From: Microbacterium flavum
GTDB lineage: Bacteria; Actinomycetota; Actinomycetes; Actinomycetales; Microbacteriaceae
Length of the DNA stretch: 64,000 nucleotides
Reading direction: 5' to 3'
Assembly (NCBI RefSeq): GCF_018717645.1
Contig: NZ_JAFLHG010000002.1
Span: 62,001 to 126,000, forward strand
Of this stretch, positions 9,197-18,797 are shown one piece after another. Under the pieces are notes generated by a model that worked only from the letters and a program-made list of their open reading frames with translations, did no database searches and had not been told where the DNA came from. Numbering within the stretch: the first letter of the stretch is position 1; each line of letters starts with the position of its first letter. The translations under genes and the position numbers were made by a program.

Positions 9197-10762
9197 ATGT
9201 CGTCACCGTCCGCCGCCCCCACCCTGATCGCGCCCTCCGAGGCGGCCGTCGATGCCGACGGCCGGGTGCGCACCTACGAAGTGCGCACGTTCGGCTGCCA
9301 GATGAACGTGCACGATTCCGAACGCCTGTCCGGGTCCCTGGAATCCGCGGGCTACGTGCGCGCGGATGCCGGGGCGGAGGCTGATGTCGTCGTGATCAAC
9401 ACCTGCGCCGTCCGCGACAACGCCGCGGGCAAGCTGTACGGAACGCTCGGGCACCTCAAGAGCCGCAAGGACAAGCGCGCGGGCATGCAGATCGCGGTCG
9501 GCGGGTGCCTCGCGCAGATGGACAAGGATGCCGTGCTCGCGAAGGCCCCCTGGGTCGATGTCGTCTTCGGCACGCACAACATGGGATCCCTCCCGGGCCT
9601 GCTCGAGCGTGCGCGCCACAACGGCGACGCGGAGCTCGAGATCCTCGAGGCTCTCGAGGTCTTCCCCTCCACCCTCCCGACGAAGCGGGATTCCGTGCAC
9701 AGCGGGTGGGTCTCGATCTCGGTCGGCTGCAACAACACGTGCACCTTCTGCATCGTCCCGCACCTGCGTGGCAAGGAGAAGGATCGCCGGCCCGGCGACA
9801 TCCTGAACGAGATCCGTCTCCTCGTCGACGACGGCGCGATCGAAGTGACCCTCCTGGGGCAGAACGTCAACAGCTACGGCGTCGAGTTCGGCGACCGTCA
9901 GGCGTTCGGGAAGCTCCTGCGCGCCGCCGGTGAGATCCCGGGCCTCGAGCGCATCCGCTTCACGAGCCCGCACCCGGCCGCCTTCACCGACGACGTCATC
10001 GACGCGATGGCCGAGACGCCGCAGGTGATGCCCCAGCTGCACATGCCGCTGCAGTCCGGGTCGGACCGCGTCCTGAAGGCCATGCGCCGCTCCTACCGGA
10101 GCGAGCGCTTCCTGGGGATCCTCGACCGGGTGCGGGAGCGCATCCCCCAGGCGGCGATCACGACGGACATCATCGTCGGATTCCCGGGTGAGACCGACGA
10201 GGACTTCGAGGACACGATGCGCGTCGTCGAGCAGGCGCGCTTCGCGAGCGCGTTCACCTTCCAGTACTCGATCCGCGAGGGCACACCCGCCGCGACGATG
10301 CCGGATCAGGTCCCGAAGGCGGTCGTCCAGGAGCGCTACGAACGGCTCATCGCCCTCCAGGAGCGCATCTCCCTGGAGGAGAACCGGGCGCAGGTCGGCC
10401 GTGAGCTCCGGGTGCTCGTGTCGACCGGCGAAGGCAAGAAGGATGCCGAGACCCACCGCCTGACGGGGCGCGCTGAGGACAATCGCCTCGTCCACTTCGA
10501 GGTCCCCGGAGGTGTCGACGCGGGTCCCCTGCCCCGCCCGGGCGACGTCGTCACGGTGACGGTCACGCACGCCGCACCCTTCCACCTCCTGGCGGACAGC
10601 CCCGACGGTGCCCCCCTCCGCATCCGCCGGACGCGCGCGGGCGACGCGTGGGACCGGACCCAGGCGGAGTCGTGCGGGGTGCCCGCGCCCGCCGCTGAGC
10701 TGACCGCTGACGGACGCCGCGCCGTCGGACTCGGCATCCCGACGCTCCGCATCGCTCCGTGA
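9197..10762 (+). CDS. miaB: tRNA-2-methylthio-N6-dimethylallyladenosine synthase
   Basis: Radical-SAM methylthiotransferase that modifies A37 of tRNAs reading UNN codons, acting after MiaA. The UPF0004 domain has cluster cysteines C34 (FGCQMN), C70 (NTCAVRDNA) and C104 (GGCLAQ). The radical-SAM motif CNNTCTFC places C178, C182 and C185, and a TRAM domain lies near the C terminus. About 35 residues after the TRAM region look like a lineage-specific tail. The start was chosen at 9197 because the -10 element overlaps the alternatives; the protein is then 521 residues. It is followed at 28 bases by miaA, so one transcript supplies both modification steps. Confidence 0.95.
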   Translation: MSSPSAAPTLIAPSEAAVDADGRVRTYEVRTFGCQMNVHDSERLSGSLESAGYVRADAGAEADVVVINTCAVRDNAAGKLYGTLGHLKSRKDKRAGMQIAVGGCLAQMDKDAVLAKAPWVDVVFGTHNMGSLPGLLERARHNGDAELEILEALEVFPSTLPTKRDSVHSGWVSISVGCNNTCTFCIVPHLRGKEKDRRPGDILNEIRLLVDDGAIEVTLLGQNVNSYGVEFGDRQAFGKLLRAAGEIPGLERIRFTSPHPAAFTDDVIDAMAETPQVMPQLHMPLQSGSDRVLKAMRRSYRSERFLGILDRVRERIPQAAITTDIIVGFPGETDEDFEDTMRVVEQARFASAFTFQYSIREGTPAATMPDQVPKAVVQERYERLIALQERISLEENRAQVGRELRVLVSTGEGKKDAETHRLTGRAEDNRLVHFEVPGGVDAGPLPRPGDVVTVTVTHAAPFHLLADSPDGAPLRIRRTRAGDAWDRTQAESCGVPAPAAELTADGRRAVGLGIPTLRIAP

Positions 10763-10790
10763 CCGGTCCGGCCGCCTCCGCCGCACGCCC

Positions 10791-11717
10791 GTGACGGCCG
10801 TGGGGGATGCGCGGCTCTGGGCCGTCGTCGGGGCCACCGGCACCGGCAAGACCGACCTCTCGCTCCGCCTCGCCGAGGCCCTCGCCGCGCGAGGACGTGC
10901 CGCGGAGATCGTCAACGCCGACGCCATGCAGCTCTACCGCGGCATGGACATCGGCACGGCGAAGCTCCCCGAAGCCGAGCGCCGCGGCATCCCGCACCAC
11001 CTGTTCGACGCATGGGAGGTGACGGCGGAGGCCACCGTCGCCGAGTACCAACGCGTCGCGCGCGAGACGATCAGGGCGATCTTCACCCGCGGGGCGGACG
11101 CGATCCTCGTGGGCGGCTCGGGGCTGTACGTCTCCAGCGTCGTCTACGACTTCCGCTTCCCGCCGCACGACGACGCGCTGCGGGCCGATCTCGAAGCCGA
11201 ACTCGACCGGTCCGGTCCGGGCGCGCTGTACGAGAGACTGCGTGCTCTGGATCCCGACACGGCGGCGCGGATCGACCCGCGGAACGGGCGGCGCACCGTC
11301 CGGGCGCTCGAAGTCCTCGCGCAGGGCGAGAGCACCCACGGAGCGGCCCTGCCGGAGGAGGCCGCCCTCTGGCACGAACCCACGACGATCGTGGGCGTCC
11401 ACGTCGACCGCCCGCCGCTCGTCGAGCGGCTCGACGCCCGTGTCGAGCGGATGTGGGCCAGCGGGCTGCTCGCCGAGGTCGAGGCGCTCCGCGCGCGCGG
11501 TCTCGACGACTCGCCCACTGCCGGCCGCGCCATCGGCTACGCCCAGGCGCTGGCCCAGCTGGACGGCGCCCTCACCGAGGCGGAAGCGATCGCGCAGACG
11601 CAGGCGCTGACCCGCCGGTACGCGCGGCGCCAGGTGTCCTGGTTCCGGCGCTACCGCGGCATCCTGTGGACAGCGCCCGACGCGGATGCCGGGGATTTGG
11701 CAGACTCGGTCGGATGA
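10791..11717 (+). CDS. miaA: tRNA dimethylallyltransferase
   Basis: Transfers a dimethylallyl group to N6 of A37 in tRNA, making the substrate for MiaB. The P-loop GATGTGKT lies at residues 14-21. The family motifs [26 protein letters not shown]-x-NGRR-x-VRALEV and the C-terminal [13 protein letters not shown] are present. At 308 residues it is normal length. The GTG start at 10791 has no strong Shine-Dalgarno sequence but is consistent with the conserved N terminus. The stop overlaps the next ATG by four bases. Confidence 0.95.
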   Translation: MTAVGDARLWAVVGATGTGKTDLSLRLAEALAARGRAAEIVNADAMQLYRGMDIGTAKLPEAERRGIPHHLFDAWEVTAEATVAEYQRVARETIRAIFTRGADAILVGGSGLYVSSVVYDFRFPPHDDALRADLEAELDRSGPGALYERLRALDPDTAARIDPRNGRRTVRALEVLAQGESTHGAALPEEAALWHEPTTIVGVHVDRPPLVERLDARVERMWASGLLAEVEALRARGLDDSPTAGRAIGYAQALAQLDGALTEAEAIAQTQALTRRYARRQVSWFRRYRGILWTAPDADAGDLADSVG

Positions 11718-12136
11718 GCATCGACATCCGGCCGTTCTCCCTCTCCGACACCGACGCCGTTGTCGCGCTCTGGCAGGAGACCGGGCTCACCCGGCCCTGG
11801 AACAACCCGTACCAGGACATCAGTCGCAAGCTCACCGTGCAGCCGGAGCTCTTCCTCGTCGCGACCGAGGAGGGTGAGCTCGTGGGAACGGTGATGGCAG
11901 GCTACGACGGCCACCGCGGGTGGCTCTACTACCTCGCCAGTGCGCCGGAGCGACGCGGCGAGGGGATCGCGCGGAGGCTCGTGGAACGGGCCGAGGAGCT
12001 CCTGCGGGAGATGGGGTGCCCGAAGGTGCAGCTCATGGTGCGCCCCGAGAACGGCGGCGTCCACGACTTCTACGCCGCCATCGGCTACGAGAGCTTCGAC
12101 ATCTGGGCGACGGCGAAGCGCCTCATCGCCGACTGA
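11714..12136 (+). CDS. GNAT family acetyltransferase (YpeA-like)
   Basis: A 140-residue GCN5-related N-acetyltransferase. It starts [30 protein letters not shown], and the WNNP segment is characteristic of the YpeA group. The acetyl-CoA pyrophosphate loop appears in [17 protein letters not shown]. The C-terminal [14 protein letters not shown] is the usual substrate-side strand and helix. The substrate is unknown. It overlaps miaA by four bases, suggesting co-transcription, and ends 50 bases before dapF, which has its own promoter-like element. Confidence 0.88.
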   Translation: MSIDIRPFSLSDTDAVVALWQETGLTRPWNNPYQDISRKLTVQPELFLVATEEGELVGTVMAGYDGHRGWLYYLASAPERRGEGIARRLVERAEELLREMGCPKVQLMVRPENGGVHDFYAAIGYESFDIWATAKRLIAD

Positions 12137-12174
12137 TCCCGGCTGTCGCACGGCCGGGCCCACAGCCGCCGCCG

Positions 12175-12180
12175 TAAGCT
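12175..12180 (+). promoter_or_regulatory. -10 element for leaderless dapF
   Basis: TAAGCT ends six bases before the dapF ATG at 12187. Confidence 0.45.
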
Positions 12181-12186
12181 GAGGGC

Positions 12187-13050
12187 ATGACTCGGACGGT
12201 CGCGTTCACCAAGGGCCACGGCACCGGCAATGACTTCGTCATCCTTCCCGACCCCGACGGCGAGCTGATCCTGACGGACGACCAGGTCGCCGCGCTCACC
12301 GATCGCCGGTTCGGCGTCGGTGGCGACGGCACGCTGCGGGTGGTCCGTTCCGCCGCACTCCCCGAGGGCGCTGCGACGCCCGATGCCGAGTGGTTCATGG
12401 ACTACCGGAACGCCGATGGATCGGCCGCGGAGATGTGCGGCAACGGCACACGGGTGTTCGCGAAGTACCTCGTCGAGGCGGGCCTGGCGACGATCGATGC
12501 CCCCCTGCGGATCGGCACGCGCGCGGGGACGAAGGTCCTCACCCGCAGCGACCTCGGTTTCGAAGTCGATCTGGGACTCTTCGCCGTCGACGAGTCGGAT
12601 GTCGTCGTGCGGGCGCGAGGGCTCGACGTCCCGCGGCCCGGCGTCGGCATCGATGTGGGGAATCCGCACGTCGTCGTCGCACTGGGCTCCACGGCCGAAC
12701 TCGACGCGCTGGACCTCAGCGCTCAGCCGCTGCTCGCGCCCGCCCCTGCGCACGGGGCGAACATCGAGTTCGTCGTCCCCGCGGATCCGCTGGTGAGCGG
12801 GGGCGTCGGCGCGATCCGGATGCGCGTGTTCGAACGCGGCGTAGGCGAGACCCTGTCCTGCGGGACGGGCGTCGCGGCTGCGGCGCTCGCCGTCCGGCAC
12901 TGGGCCGGGGCCGCCGCGCCCGCCGCGTGGACGGTGGACGTGCCGGGAGGGCGCCTGGGCGTCCGCATCGTGGAGGAGCGCGACGGATCCCACGTCCTCC
13001 TCTCGGGTCCGGCCACCCTCGTCTACTCCGGCGAGGTCGCCCTCGCCTGA
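12187..13050 (+). CDS. dapF: Diaminopimelate epimerase
   Basis: Interconverts LL- and meso-diaminopimelate for lysine and peptidoglycan synthesis. The two catalytic cysteines are visible: C84 in EMCGNGTR and C225 in TLSCGTGV. Other conserved parts are KGHGTGNDF at the N terminus, [10 protein letters not shown] and VGNPHVV. The length of 287 residues is normal. The ATG at 12187 is preceded by TAAGCT at leaderless spacing. The convergent DyP peroxidase gene ends 79 bases downstream, and a GC-rich hairpin (GCGGCG-A-CGCCGC) in that gap may help termination. Confidence 0.95.
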   Translation: MTRTVAFTKGHGTGNDFVILPDPDGELILTDDQVAALTDRRFGVGGDGTLRVVRSAALPEGAATPDAEWFMDYRNADGSAAEMCGNGTRVFAKYLVEAGLATIDAPLRIGTRAGTKVLTRSDLGFEVDLGLFAVDESDVVVRARGLDVPRPGVGIDVGNPHVVVALGSTAELDALDLSAQPLLAPAPAHGANIEFVVPADPLVSGGVGAIRMRVFERGVGETLSCGTGVAAAALAVRHWAGAAAPAAWTVDVPGGRLGVRIVEERDGSHVLLSGPATLVYSGEVALA

Positions 13051-13129
13051 CGGCGGGGGTGACGGGAGCGGCGACGCCGCGCGGAGGTGCCGACCGGACA
13101 CCGACCGACGCGCCGGGTGCCCGCTGGCC

Positions 13130-14089
13130 TCAGTCGCCGAGACCGGCGAGGACCTCGCTGGGAGGCACGAAGTACACCCCGCCGGTGAGGGCCGTGGACA
13201 CGTCGAGCAGGCGGTCGTGCGCGCCGGGCGGATCGCCGATGAACATGCGCTCGAGCATCCTCTCGATCACCCACAGCTCCCGCGTGTATCCGATGAAGTA
13301 GGTCCCGAACTCCGCCTGGCCGGGGGAGCCGAACGGCATGTTGTCGCGCAGGATGTCGTGCTCGACACCGGCGTCATCGACGATGGTCGACAGGGTCTTG
13401 TGCGACTTCTGGTCGGGAGCGGCCGCGTCGTCGAGCTCGATGTTGTCGCTCTTGGTGCGGCCGATGACCGCCTCCTGCTGCTCGGTCGTGAGTCCCTTCC
13501 ACGCGGAGAGATCGTGCACGTACTTCTGCACGACGAGGTAGCTGCCGCCGGTCGCGGCCGGGTCCTCGTCGCCGATGATCGTGGCGGCGGGGAGGGCGGG
13601 GCCGACGGGGTTCGCGGTGCCGTCGACGAAGCCCAGCAGGTCGCGCGCGTCGAAGTAGCGGAAGCCGACGGTCTCATCGACGACGCTCACGGCATCGCCG
13701 AAACGGTCGAGGAGCTGGCGCTCCAGCTCGAAGCACAGATCGCGCCGGTCGGCGCGGATGTGCAGGAGCAGGTCACCGGGGGTCGAGGGGGCGGTGTGGG
13801 CCGCACCGCGCACGGCGCGGAACGGATGCAGCTCGCGCGGGCGGGGCGCCCGCGCCACGGCATCCCACGCATCGCCGCCGATGCCGACCGTGCAGGCGAG
13901 GGAGGCGTGCAGGTCGCGGAATGCCACGTTCTTCACGATGTCGTCGAGGTCGCCGAGGACGCCTCGCACGGTGTCGACAGCCCCGGGTGCGCTGCCCAGG
14001 ACGAGCGTCAGCAGGACGGCGGAGGAGGTCAGCGGGGCATCGACGCTCTGCGGCTCGATCGGGACGCGGCGGGCGGCGGAATCGCTCAT
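13130..14089 (-). CDS. Dye-decolorizing (DyP-type) heme peroxidase
   Basis: Heme peroxidase of the DyP superfamily. Active-site residues can be placed: the GFVDGTANP motif with D156, proximal heme ligand H230 (DQKSHK), and distal R248 and N250 (ILRDNMPFG). The 319 residues fit the short cytoplasmic type; there is no Tat signal peptide. The C terminus shows no recognisable encapsulin-targeting extension and no encapsulin gene is adjacent. It lies four bases downstream of a methyltransferase gene on the same strand, probably one transcript. The physiological substrate is unknown. Confidence 0.92.
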   Translation of the reverse strand: MSDSAARRVPIEPQSVDAPLTSSAVLLTLVLGSAPGAVDTVRGVLGDLDDIVKNVAFRDLHASLACTVGIGGDAWDAVARAPRPRELHPFRAVRGAAHTAPSTPGDLLLHIRADRRDLCFELERQLLDRFGDAVSVVDETVGFRYFDARDLLGFVDGTANPVGPALPAATIIGDEDPAATGGSYLVVQKYVHDLSAWKGLTTEQQEAVIGRTKSDNIELDDAAAPDQKSHKTLSTIVDDAGVEHDILRDNMPFGSPGQAEFGTYFIGYTRELWVIERMLERMFIGDPPGAHDRLLDVSTALTGGVYFVPPSEVLAGLGD

Positions 14090-14093
14090 CTGG

Positions 14094-14759
14094 TCACTCC
14101 TCGAGGGGGCTGAGGGGGTCGATCACGTCGACGGGGCCGGTAGGCACCGCTCCGTGCTTGCGCACTTTGAGCACACGGAAGCCGCGTGCCGTCGCCGCGC
14201 GGGTCACCGAGTACCCCGGGTGGAACGTGGCATCCAACCACCGCTGGAGGGAATCGGAGCCGAGATTGCGCTGCACGACGAACCATCCGTCGCTGCGCTC
14301 GTCCAGCCGCGGAATCCACCGCTCCAGCAGCCCGTGCAGTTCGTTCTTGCCGACCCGGATGGGCGGGTTGGAGCGGATGGAGCGGAAGACGACCTCGTCG
14401 GGAACATCCTCGGGCAGCACGGCGTTGACATTGTCGAGGCCCCAGGCCGCGGCATTGCGGCGGACGAGATCGAGCGCCCGCTCGTTGACGTCGACCGCCC
14501 AGACGGTCGCGTGGGGGGATGCGATGGCCAGGCTCAAGGCGATCGGGCCCCACCCGCAGCCGAGATCGAGCAGGTCGCCTCCCGGGGGAACGGGGGGCGT
14601 ATTGGCCAAGAGCACGGCGGTGCCTTGGTCGACGTGGTCTGGACTGAACACCCCGCCCGCGGTCGTCGCCTCACCGGATCGCCCGGAGAGGACCACGGGG
14701 ATGCGGCGCAGATGCTCCGCGCTGGACGGGGCGGCGCTGAAGTAGTGATCGCCCGCCAT
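14094..14759 (-). CDS. Class I SAM-dependent methyltransferase (RsmC-like)
   Basis: A 221-residue Rossmann-fold methyltransferase. Motif I is LLDLGCGWGPIALSLA, and an NPPIR motif (SNPPIRVGK) is typical of N-methyltransferases that act on a nucleic acid base. The overall arrangement matches the C-terminal catalytic domain of RsmC, which makes m2G1207 in 16S rRNA; actinobacterial homologues usually consist of this single domain. Substrate assignment is by family only. The gene precedes the DyP gene on the minus strand with a 4-base gap and is divergent from hflX. Confidence 0.85.
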   Translation of the reverse strand: MAGDHYFSAAPSSAEHLRRIPVVLSGRSGEATTAGGVFSPDHVDQGTAVLLANTPPVPPGGDLLDLGCGWGPIALSLAIASPHATVWAVDVNERALDLVRRNAAAWGLDNVNAVLPEDVPDEVVFRSIRSNPPIRVGKNELHGLLERWIPRLDERSDGWFVVQRNLGSDSLQRWLDATFHPGYSVTRAATARGFRVLKVRKHGAVPTGPVDVIDPLSPLEE

Positions 14760-14832
14760 GACTGCCAGCGTAGCGGAGCGTCCCCACGGCGCGAGAGGCT
14801 AGACTGCAAGGCTCACTGATGCGAAGGAACGA

Positions 14833-16413
14833 ATGACTCAGAATCCCGGAATCACCGGAACCACCGAGGCCGTCGGCGACACGGACGTCGCCGCAGACAC
14901 CGCTGCCAGCGCGGATGTCGGCTCGGTCAGCCACCCGATCGATCCCGTCGACCGGGTCCTCTCGCGAGCCGAATCGCGCTCCGGCATCCACGTGTTCGGC
15001 GCGGCCCAGGCGCTGCAGGACCAGACGACGGTGTCGTACGGCGACACCGATGGAGACCAGTGGGACCGCGAGGAGCGCGCCGCGCTGCGTCGCGTACCCG
15101 GACTGTCGACCGAGCTCGAGGACGTCACCGAAGTCGAGTACCGGCAGCTGCGGCTCGAGAACGTCGTCCTGATCGGTGTGTACCCGCAGGGTTCGCAGGA
15201 GGACGCGGAGAACTCGCTGCGCGAGCTCGCGGCCCTCTCGGAGACCGCCGGTGCGGTCGTGCTGGACGGTGTGCTGCAGCGGCGCCCGCACCCCGACCCC
15301 GCCACCTACATCGGCCGGGGCAAGGCGGCGGAACTGCGCGACCTGGTCGCCGCCGTCGGCGCGGACACCGTCATCGCCGACACCGAGCTCGCGCCCAGCC
15401 AGCGACGCGCCCTCGAGGACGTGGTGAAGGTCAAGGTCATCGACCGCACAACCGTCATCCTCGACATCTTCAGCCAGCACGCCAAGAGTCGGGAGGGCAA
15501 GGCGCAGGTCGAACTCGCTCAGCTCGAGTACCTGCTCCCGCGCCTGCGCGGCTGGGGCGACTCGATGAGCCGGCAGGCCGGTGGCCAGGTCGGTGCGGGC
15601 GGCGCGGGCATGGGCTCGCGCGGCCCCGGTGAGACCAAGATCGAGCTCGACCGCCGCCGCATCCGCACGAAGATGGCGCAGTTGCGCAAGCAGCTGCGCG
15701 ATTTCGCTCCTGCGCGCGAGGCCAAGCGCGCCGAGCGCAAGCGCAACACGATTCCGGCGGTCGCGATCGCCGGGTACACCAACGCCGGCAAGTCGAGTCT
15801 GCTGAACCGGCTCACGCGTGCCGGTGTCCTCGTGGAGAACGCGCTGTTCGCGACGCTCGACACCTCCGTGCGCCGCAGTGAGACCGTCGACGGGCGCGTC
15901 TACACGCTCACCGACACCGTCGGGTTCGTGCGGAATCTCCCGCATCAGCTCGTCGAGGCCTTCCGCTCCACTCTCGAAGAGGTGGGGGATGCCGATGTCA
16001 TCGTCCACGTCGTCGACGGCTCGCACCCCGACCCCGCGGCGCAGCTGCAGACGGTGCGCGACGTCATCGGCGATGTGGGGGCGCGCGAGGTCCCCGAGAT
16101 CGTCGTGTTCAACAAGGCGGACCTGCTCGACGACGACACACGGCTGGTCCTCCGCGGCCTCGCGCCGCAGGCGCTGTTCGTGTCCTCGCGCACCGGCGAG
16201 GGCGTCGAGGAGCTCCGAGCGCGCGTCGAGGCCACGCTGCCGCTTCCTGCCGTCGAGGTGCGCGCGGTCGTTCCCTACGACCGGGGCGACCTCGTCTCGG
16301 CGGTGCACGAGCATGGGATCATCCTGAGCGAGGAGCACAGCGCCGAGGGCACCGTCCTGCACGCGCACGTGCCGGCGATCCTCGGCGGCCGACTCGCGCC
16401 CTTCTCCGCCTGA
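14833..16413 (+). CDS. hflX: Ribosome-associated GTPase HflX
   Basis: GTPase that splits stalled ribosomes. The N-terminal HflX domain (about residues 90-290) includes HPDPATYIGRGKAAEL and the Gly-rich loop GGAGMGSRGPGETK. The GTPase domain has G1 GYTNAGKSSL near 314, G3 DTVGFVRNLP, and G4 NKAD. The first 60 residues are a variable extension. The length is 526 residues. TAGACT at 14800-14805 could be the -10, and GAAGGA precedes the ATG, giving a leader of about 20 bases. It is divergent from the methyltransferase gene and convergent with the peptidase gene. Confidence 0.95.
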   Translation: MTQNPGITGTTEAVGDTDVAADTAASADVGSVSHPIDPVDRVLSRAESRSGIHVFGAAQALQDQTTVSYGDTDGDQWDREERAALRRVPGLSTELEDVTEVEYRQLRLENVVLIGVYPQGSQEDAENSLRELAALSETAGAVVLDGVLQRRPHPDPATYIGRGKAAELRDLVAAVGADTVIADTELAPSQRRALEDVVKVKVIDRTTVILDIFSQHAKSREGKAQVELAQLEYLLPRLRGWGDSMSRQAGGQVGAGGAGMGSRGPGETKIELDRRRIRTKMAQLRKQLRDFAPAREAKRAERKRNTIPAVAIAGYTNAGKSSLLNRLTRAGVLVENALFATLDTSVRRSETVDGRVYTLTDTVGFVRNLPHQLVEAFRSTLEEVGDADVIVHVVDGSHPDPAAQLQTVRDVIGDVGAREVPEIVVFNKADLLDDDTRLVLRGLAPQALFVSSRTGEGVEELRARVEATLPLPAVEVRAVVPYDRGDLVSAVHEHGIILSEEHSAEGTVLHAHVPAILGGRLAPFSA

Positions 16414-16702
16414 GGTCGTTCGCCGGGGCTGCAGGAGGTCGCTGCCCGAGGAGAGTGTCTCGTCGCTGTCGCGGGGGCCGCGCCGGGCCACGGCGCCGAG
16501 TTGCGACCCCCGCGTGTACCTGACGCAGGAGATCCGTGCGGGCGGCCGGTGCCCCGCCGCAGGAATCCGCGGTGGTGGTGCGCCGTCGCGCCGATTGTTC
16601 CTGCATTGGGTACGCCCGGCGACCGCGACGTCCGCGGCGAGGTGAGGCGCGCCCGGTGCGGAGCGCCGGGTGGGGGTGCGTGCGAGGTCGGTGCGCGGGC
16701 CC
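16414..16702. other. Intergenic region between convergent hflX and peptidase genes
   Basis: 289 bases of GC-rich sequence. I see no ORF with family features, no tRNA and no clear terminator with a T-run, only scattered short inverted repeats. Confidence 0.5.
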
Positions 16703-18715
16703 TCAGTCGAGGGCGATCGGCGGGATGCCGGGGGTCTCGAAGCCGAAGGTCGCGCCGAGGAAGGCGACTTCCGATTCCAGCGCGTCCACGATCGTCTCGG
16801 CGCGACGGAACCCGTGCCCCTCGCCCTCGTACAGGCGGTAGGCGTGCGGGATGCCGCGCGCTGCCAGTGCGTCGCGGATCGCCTCGGACTGCGAGGGCGG
16901 CACGACGCGGTCCTCGCTCCCCTGGAGGAGCAGGACCGGCGCGGAGAATCCGTCGACGTGCGTGAGCGGGGAGCGTTCGCGGTAGGTCTCCTCCGCCTCG
17001 GGGAGCGGGCCGATCATGCCGTCGAGGTACCGCGACTCGAAGTCGTGCGTGTCCTCGGCCAGGGCGCGTGCGTCGGCGACGCCGTACCGGCTGATCCCGG
17101 CCGCGAACGCGTCGGTGCGGGCGAGTGCCGCGAGGACGGTCCACCCGCCCGCCGACCCGCCTTTGATGGCGAGACGCGAGCGGTCGGCCTCGCCCGCGTC
17201 GGCGAGTCCGACGGCCGCCGCGACCACATCCTCGACGTCGACGATGCCCCACTGGCCGCGCAGCCGTTCGCGGTAGCCCCGTCCGTAGCCGGTGGACCCG
17301 CCGTAGTTGACTTCGAGCACGCCGATGCCGCGACTGGTGAGGTACACCGTCTTCGCGTCCGCGACGCCACCGACGTGGGCGGTGGGTCCGCCGTGCACGA
17401 GCACGACGTACGGTGCGCGTTCGTCCGCGGGCCCTGCGTGGTCCGGATGCGTCGGCGGGTGCACGAACGCGTGGACCGGGCCGCGCGGGCCTTCGGCGGT
17501 GAACGCCCGAGTCTGCGGCATCCACGCGTCCGGAATGCCCGCGGACGGGCCGCTCGCGGACGCTGTCTCCGTTCGCGCCCCGACCACCTGGAGGGCGGCC
17601 CCGGTGTCCGCGTCGACGAGCCACAGTCCGCTGGTGCCGGGTGCGGCGCCCGAGACCAGGGCGCGCGATCCGACGACGTCCTCGATGCACAGGTCGGAGG
17701 TCGCCGGGACGTCGATCCGGACGACGGAGGCCCGCGCACCGCTCGCGTCACCGCCGAAGCCGGGCTCCTGCGCATCGACGAGGACGAGCTCGTCGGAGCC
17801 GTTGGTCCGGACGGCGACGATGCGACCGCCGTCGAGCAGGCCGTACCAGCGGCCGCCGAGCGACCACAGCGGACCCCCGGTGTCGGCGTCGGCGGGCGCG
17901 ATCGGCTCGGGCGCGCCGAAGCCGTCGCCGCCGTGCACGCGATGCCAGAGGTTCCAGCGGCCGGCGGGCTCATCGAGGTACACGAGGTCGGTGTCCGTGG
18001 CCCACGTCGGCTGGAGCGCGGCCGTCGTCCCCGACGTCACGGCCGCCCACGAGGGCACCCGGCCGTCCTCAATGCGGCCGACCCGCACCTCGGTGCGGTC
18101 CCAGGGCAGATCGGGGTGATTCCACGCCACCCAGGCGAGATGCGTGCCATCCGGCGAGAGCGCGGGCTGAGCGACGAAATCGCTCTCGCCGACGAGCTGG
18201 CGCACGGATGCCTCGCCGTCGAGCGCGATCTCGACGATGCCCCGCCGAAGGGCCCCCTCACCCCGCCACTCCCGCACCGCGAGGAGCCGACCCCGCGTGA
18301 TCCGCAGCCCGCCGTAGGATGTCGCGGCATCCTCGGGCGTCAGGGCCCGCGGCTCGGCGCCGCCGGGTGCCAGAAGCCAGACGCGCTGATCAGACTTCTC
18401 AACGAAGGCGAGCCGTCCGTCCGCGGTCGCCGCCCACGATCCGCCGCCGTACTCGTGGACGCTCGAGCGGGCGTTCCAGGGGGCGGGAAGGAGCACCTCG
18501 GCGGCATCCCCGCCGGACGGATCGTCGCCGGGCAGCGCACCGCTCGGCACCCGGCGCCGCAGCACCGCCGTGCGGCCGTTCTCGGCCGGGAGGGACTGAC
18601 CCCACCACACGTCGTCCCCGACGAAGGCGGCGCCGTCCATCCGCGGCGACGCGGCGGAGGCCCACTCCGCGGTGAAGGGCGAGGGCCAGGATCCATAGGG
18701 CAGCGGGGTCGTCAT
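16703..18715 (-). CDS. S9 family peptidase (acylaminoacyl-peptidase/prolyl oligopeptidase type)
   Basis: A 670-residue serine peptidase with an N-terminal beta-propeller (about residues 1-400) and a C-terminal alpha/beta hydrolase domain. The triad can be read as S521 (GGSAGGW), D602 (GSEDRVVP) and H634 (EGEGHGF), and HGGPTAH supplies the oxyanion region. There is no signal peptide, so it is probably cytoplasmic and acts on short peptides. A long ORF lies antisense to nearly all of it, but the protein-family evidence is entirely on the minus strand. The gene is monocistronic as far as can be seen. Confidence 0.93.
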   Translation of the reverse strand: MTTPLPYGSWPSPFTAEWASAASPRMDGAAFVGDDVWWGQSLPAENGRTAVLRRRVPSGALPGDDPSGGDAAEVLLPAPWNARSSVHEYGGGSWAATADGRLAFVEKSDQRVWLLAPGGAEPRALTPEDAATSYGGLRITRGRLLAVREWRGEGALRRGIVEIALDGEASVRQLVGESDFVAQPALSPDGTHLAWVAWNHPDLPWDRTEVRVGRIEDGRVPSWAAVTSGTTAALQPTWATDTDLVYLDEPAGRWNLWHRVHGGDGFGAPEPIAPADADTGGPLWSLGGRWYGLLDGGRIVAVRTNGSDELVLVDAQEPGFGGDASGARASVVRIDVPATSDLCIEDVVGSRALVSGAAPGTSGLWLVDADTGAALQVVGARTETASASGPSAGIPDAWMPQTRAFTAEGPRGPVHAFVHPPTHPDHAGPADERAPYVVLVHGGPTAHVGGVADAKTVYLTSRGIGVLEVNYGGSTGYGRGYRERLRGQWGIVDVEDVVAAAVGLADAGEADRSRLAIKGGSAGGWTVLAALARTDAFAAGISRYGVADARALAEDTHDFESRYLDGMIGPLPEAEETYRERSPLTHVDGFSAPVLLLQGSEDRVVPPSQSEAIRDALAARGIPHAYRLYEGEGHGFRRAETIVDALESEVAFLGATFGFETPGIPPIALD

Positions 18716-18797
18716 GGCTTCACGCTACGCGCTCGGCATCTCGCCTGCGCTGACGCCGCGGGCGTGCGGGGCCGCCGGCTGGTCCGGCGACAGCCCC

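Noticed and set aside
13130-14089. Encapsulin cargo peroxidase
   Set aside because: No encapsulin gene is nearby and no targeting peptide is recognisable at the C terminus.
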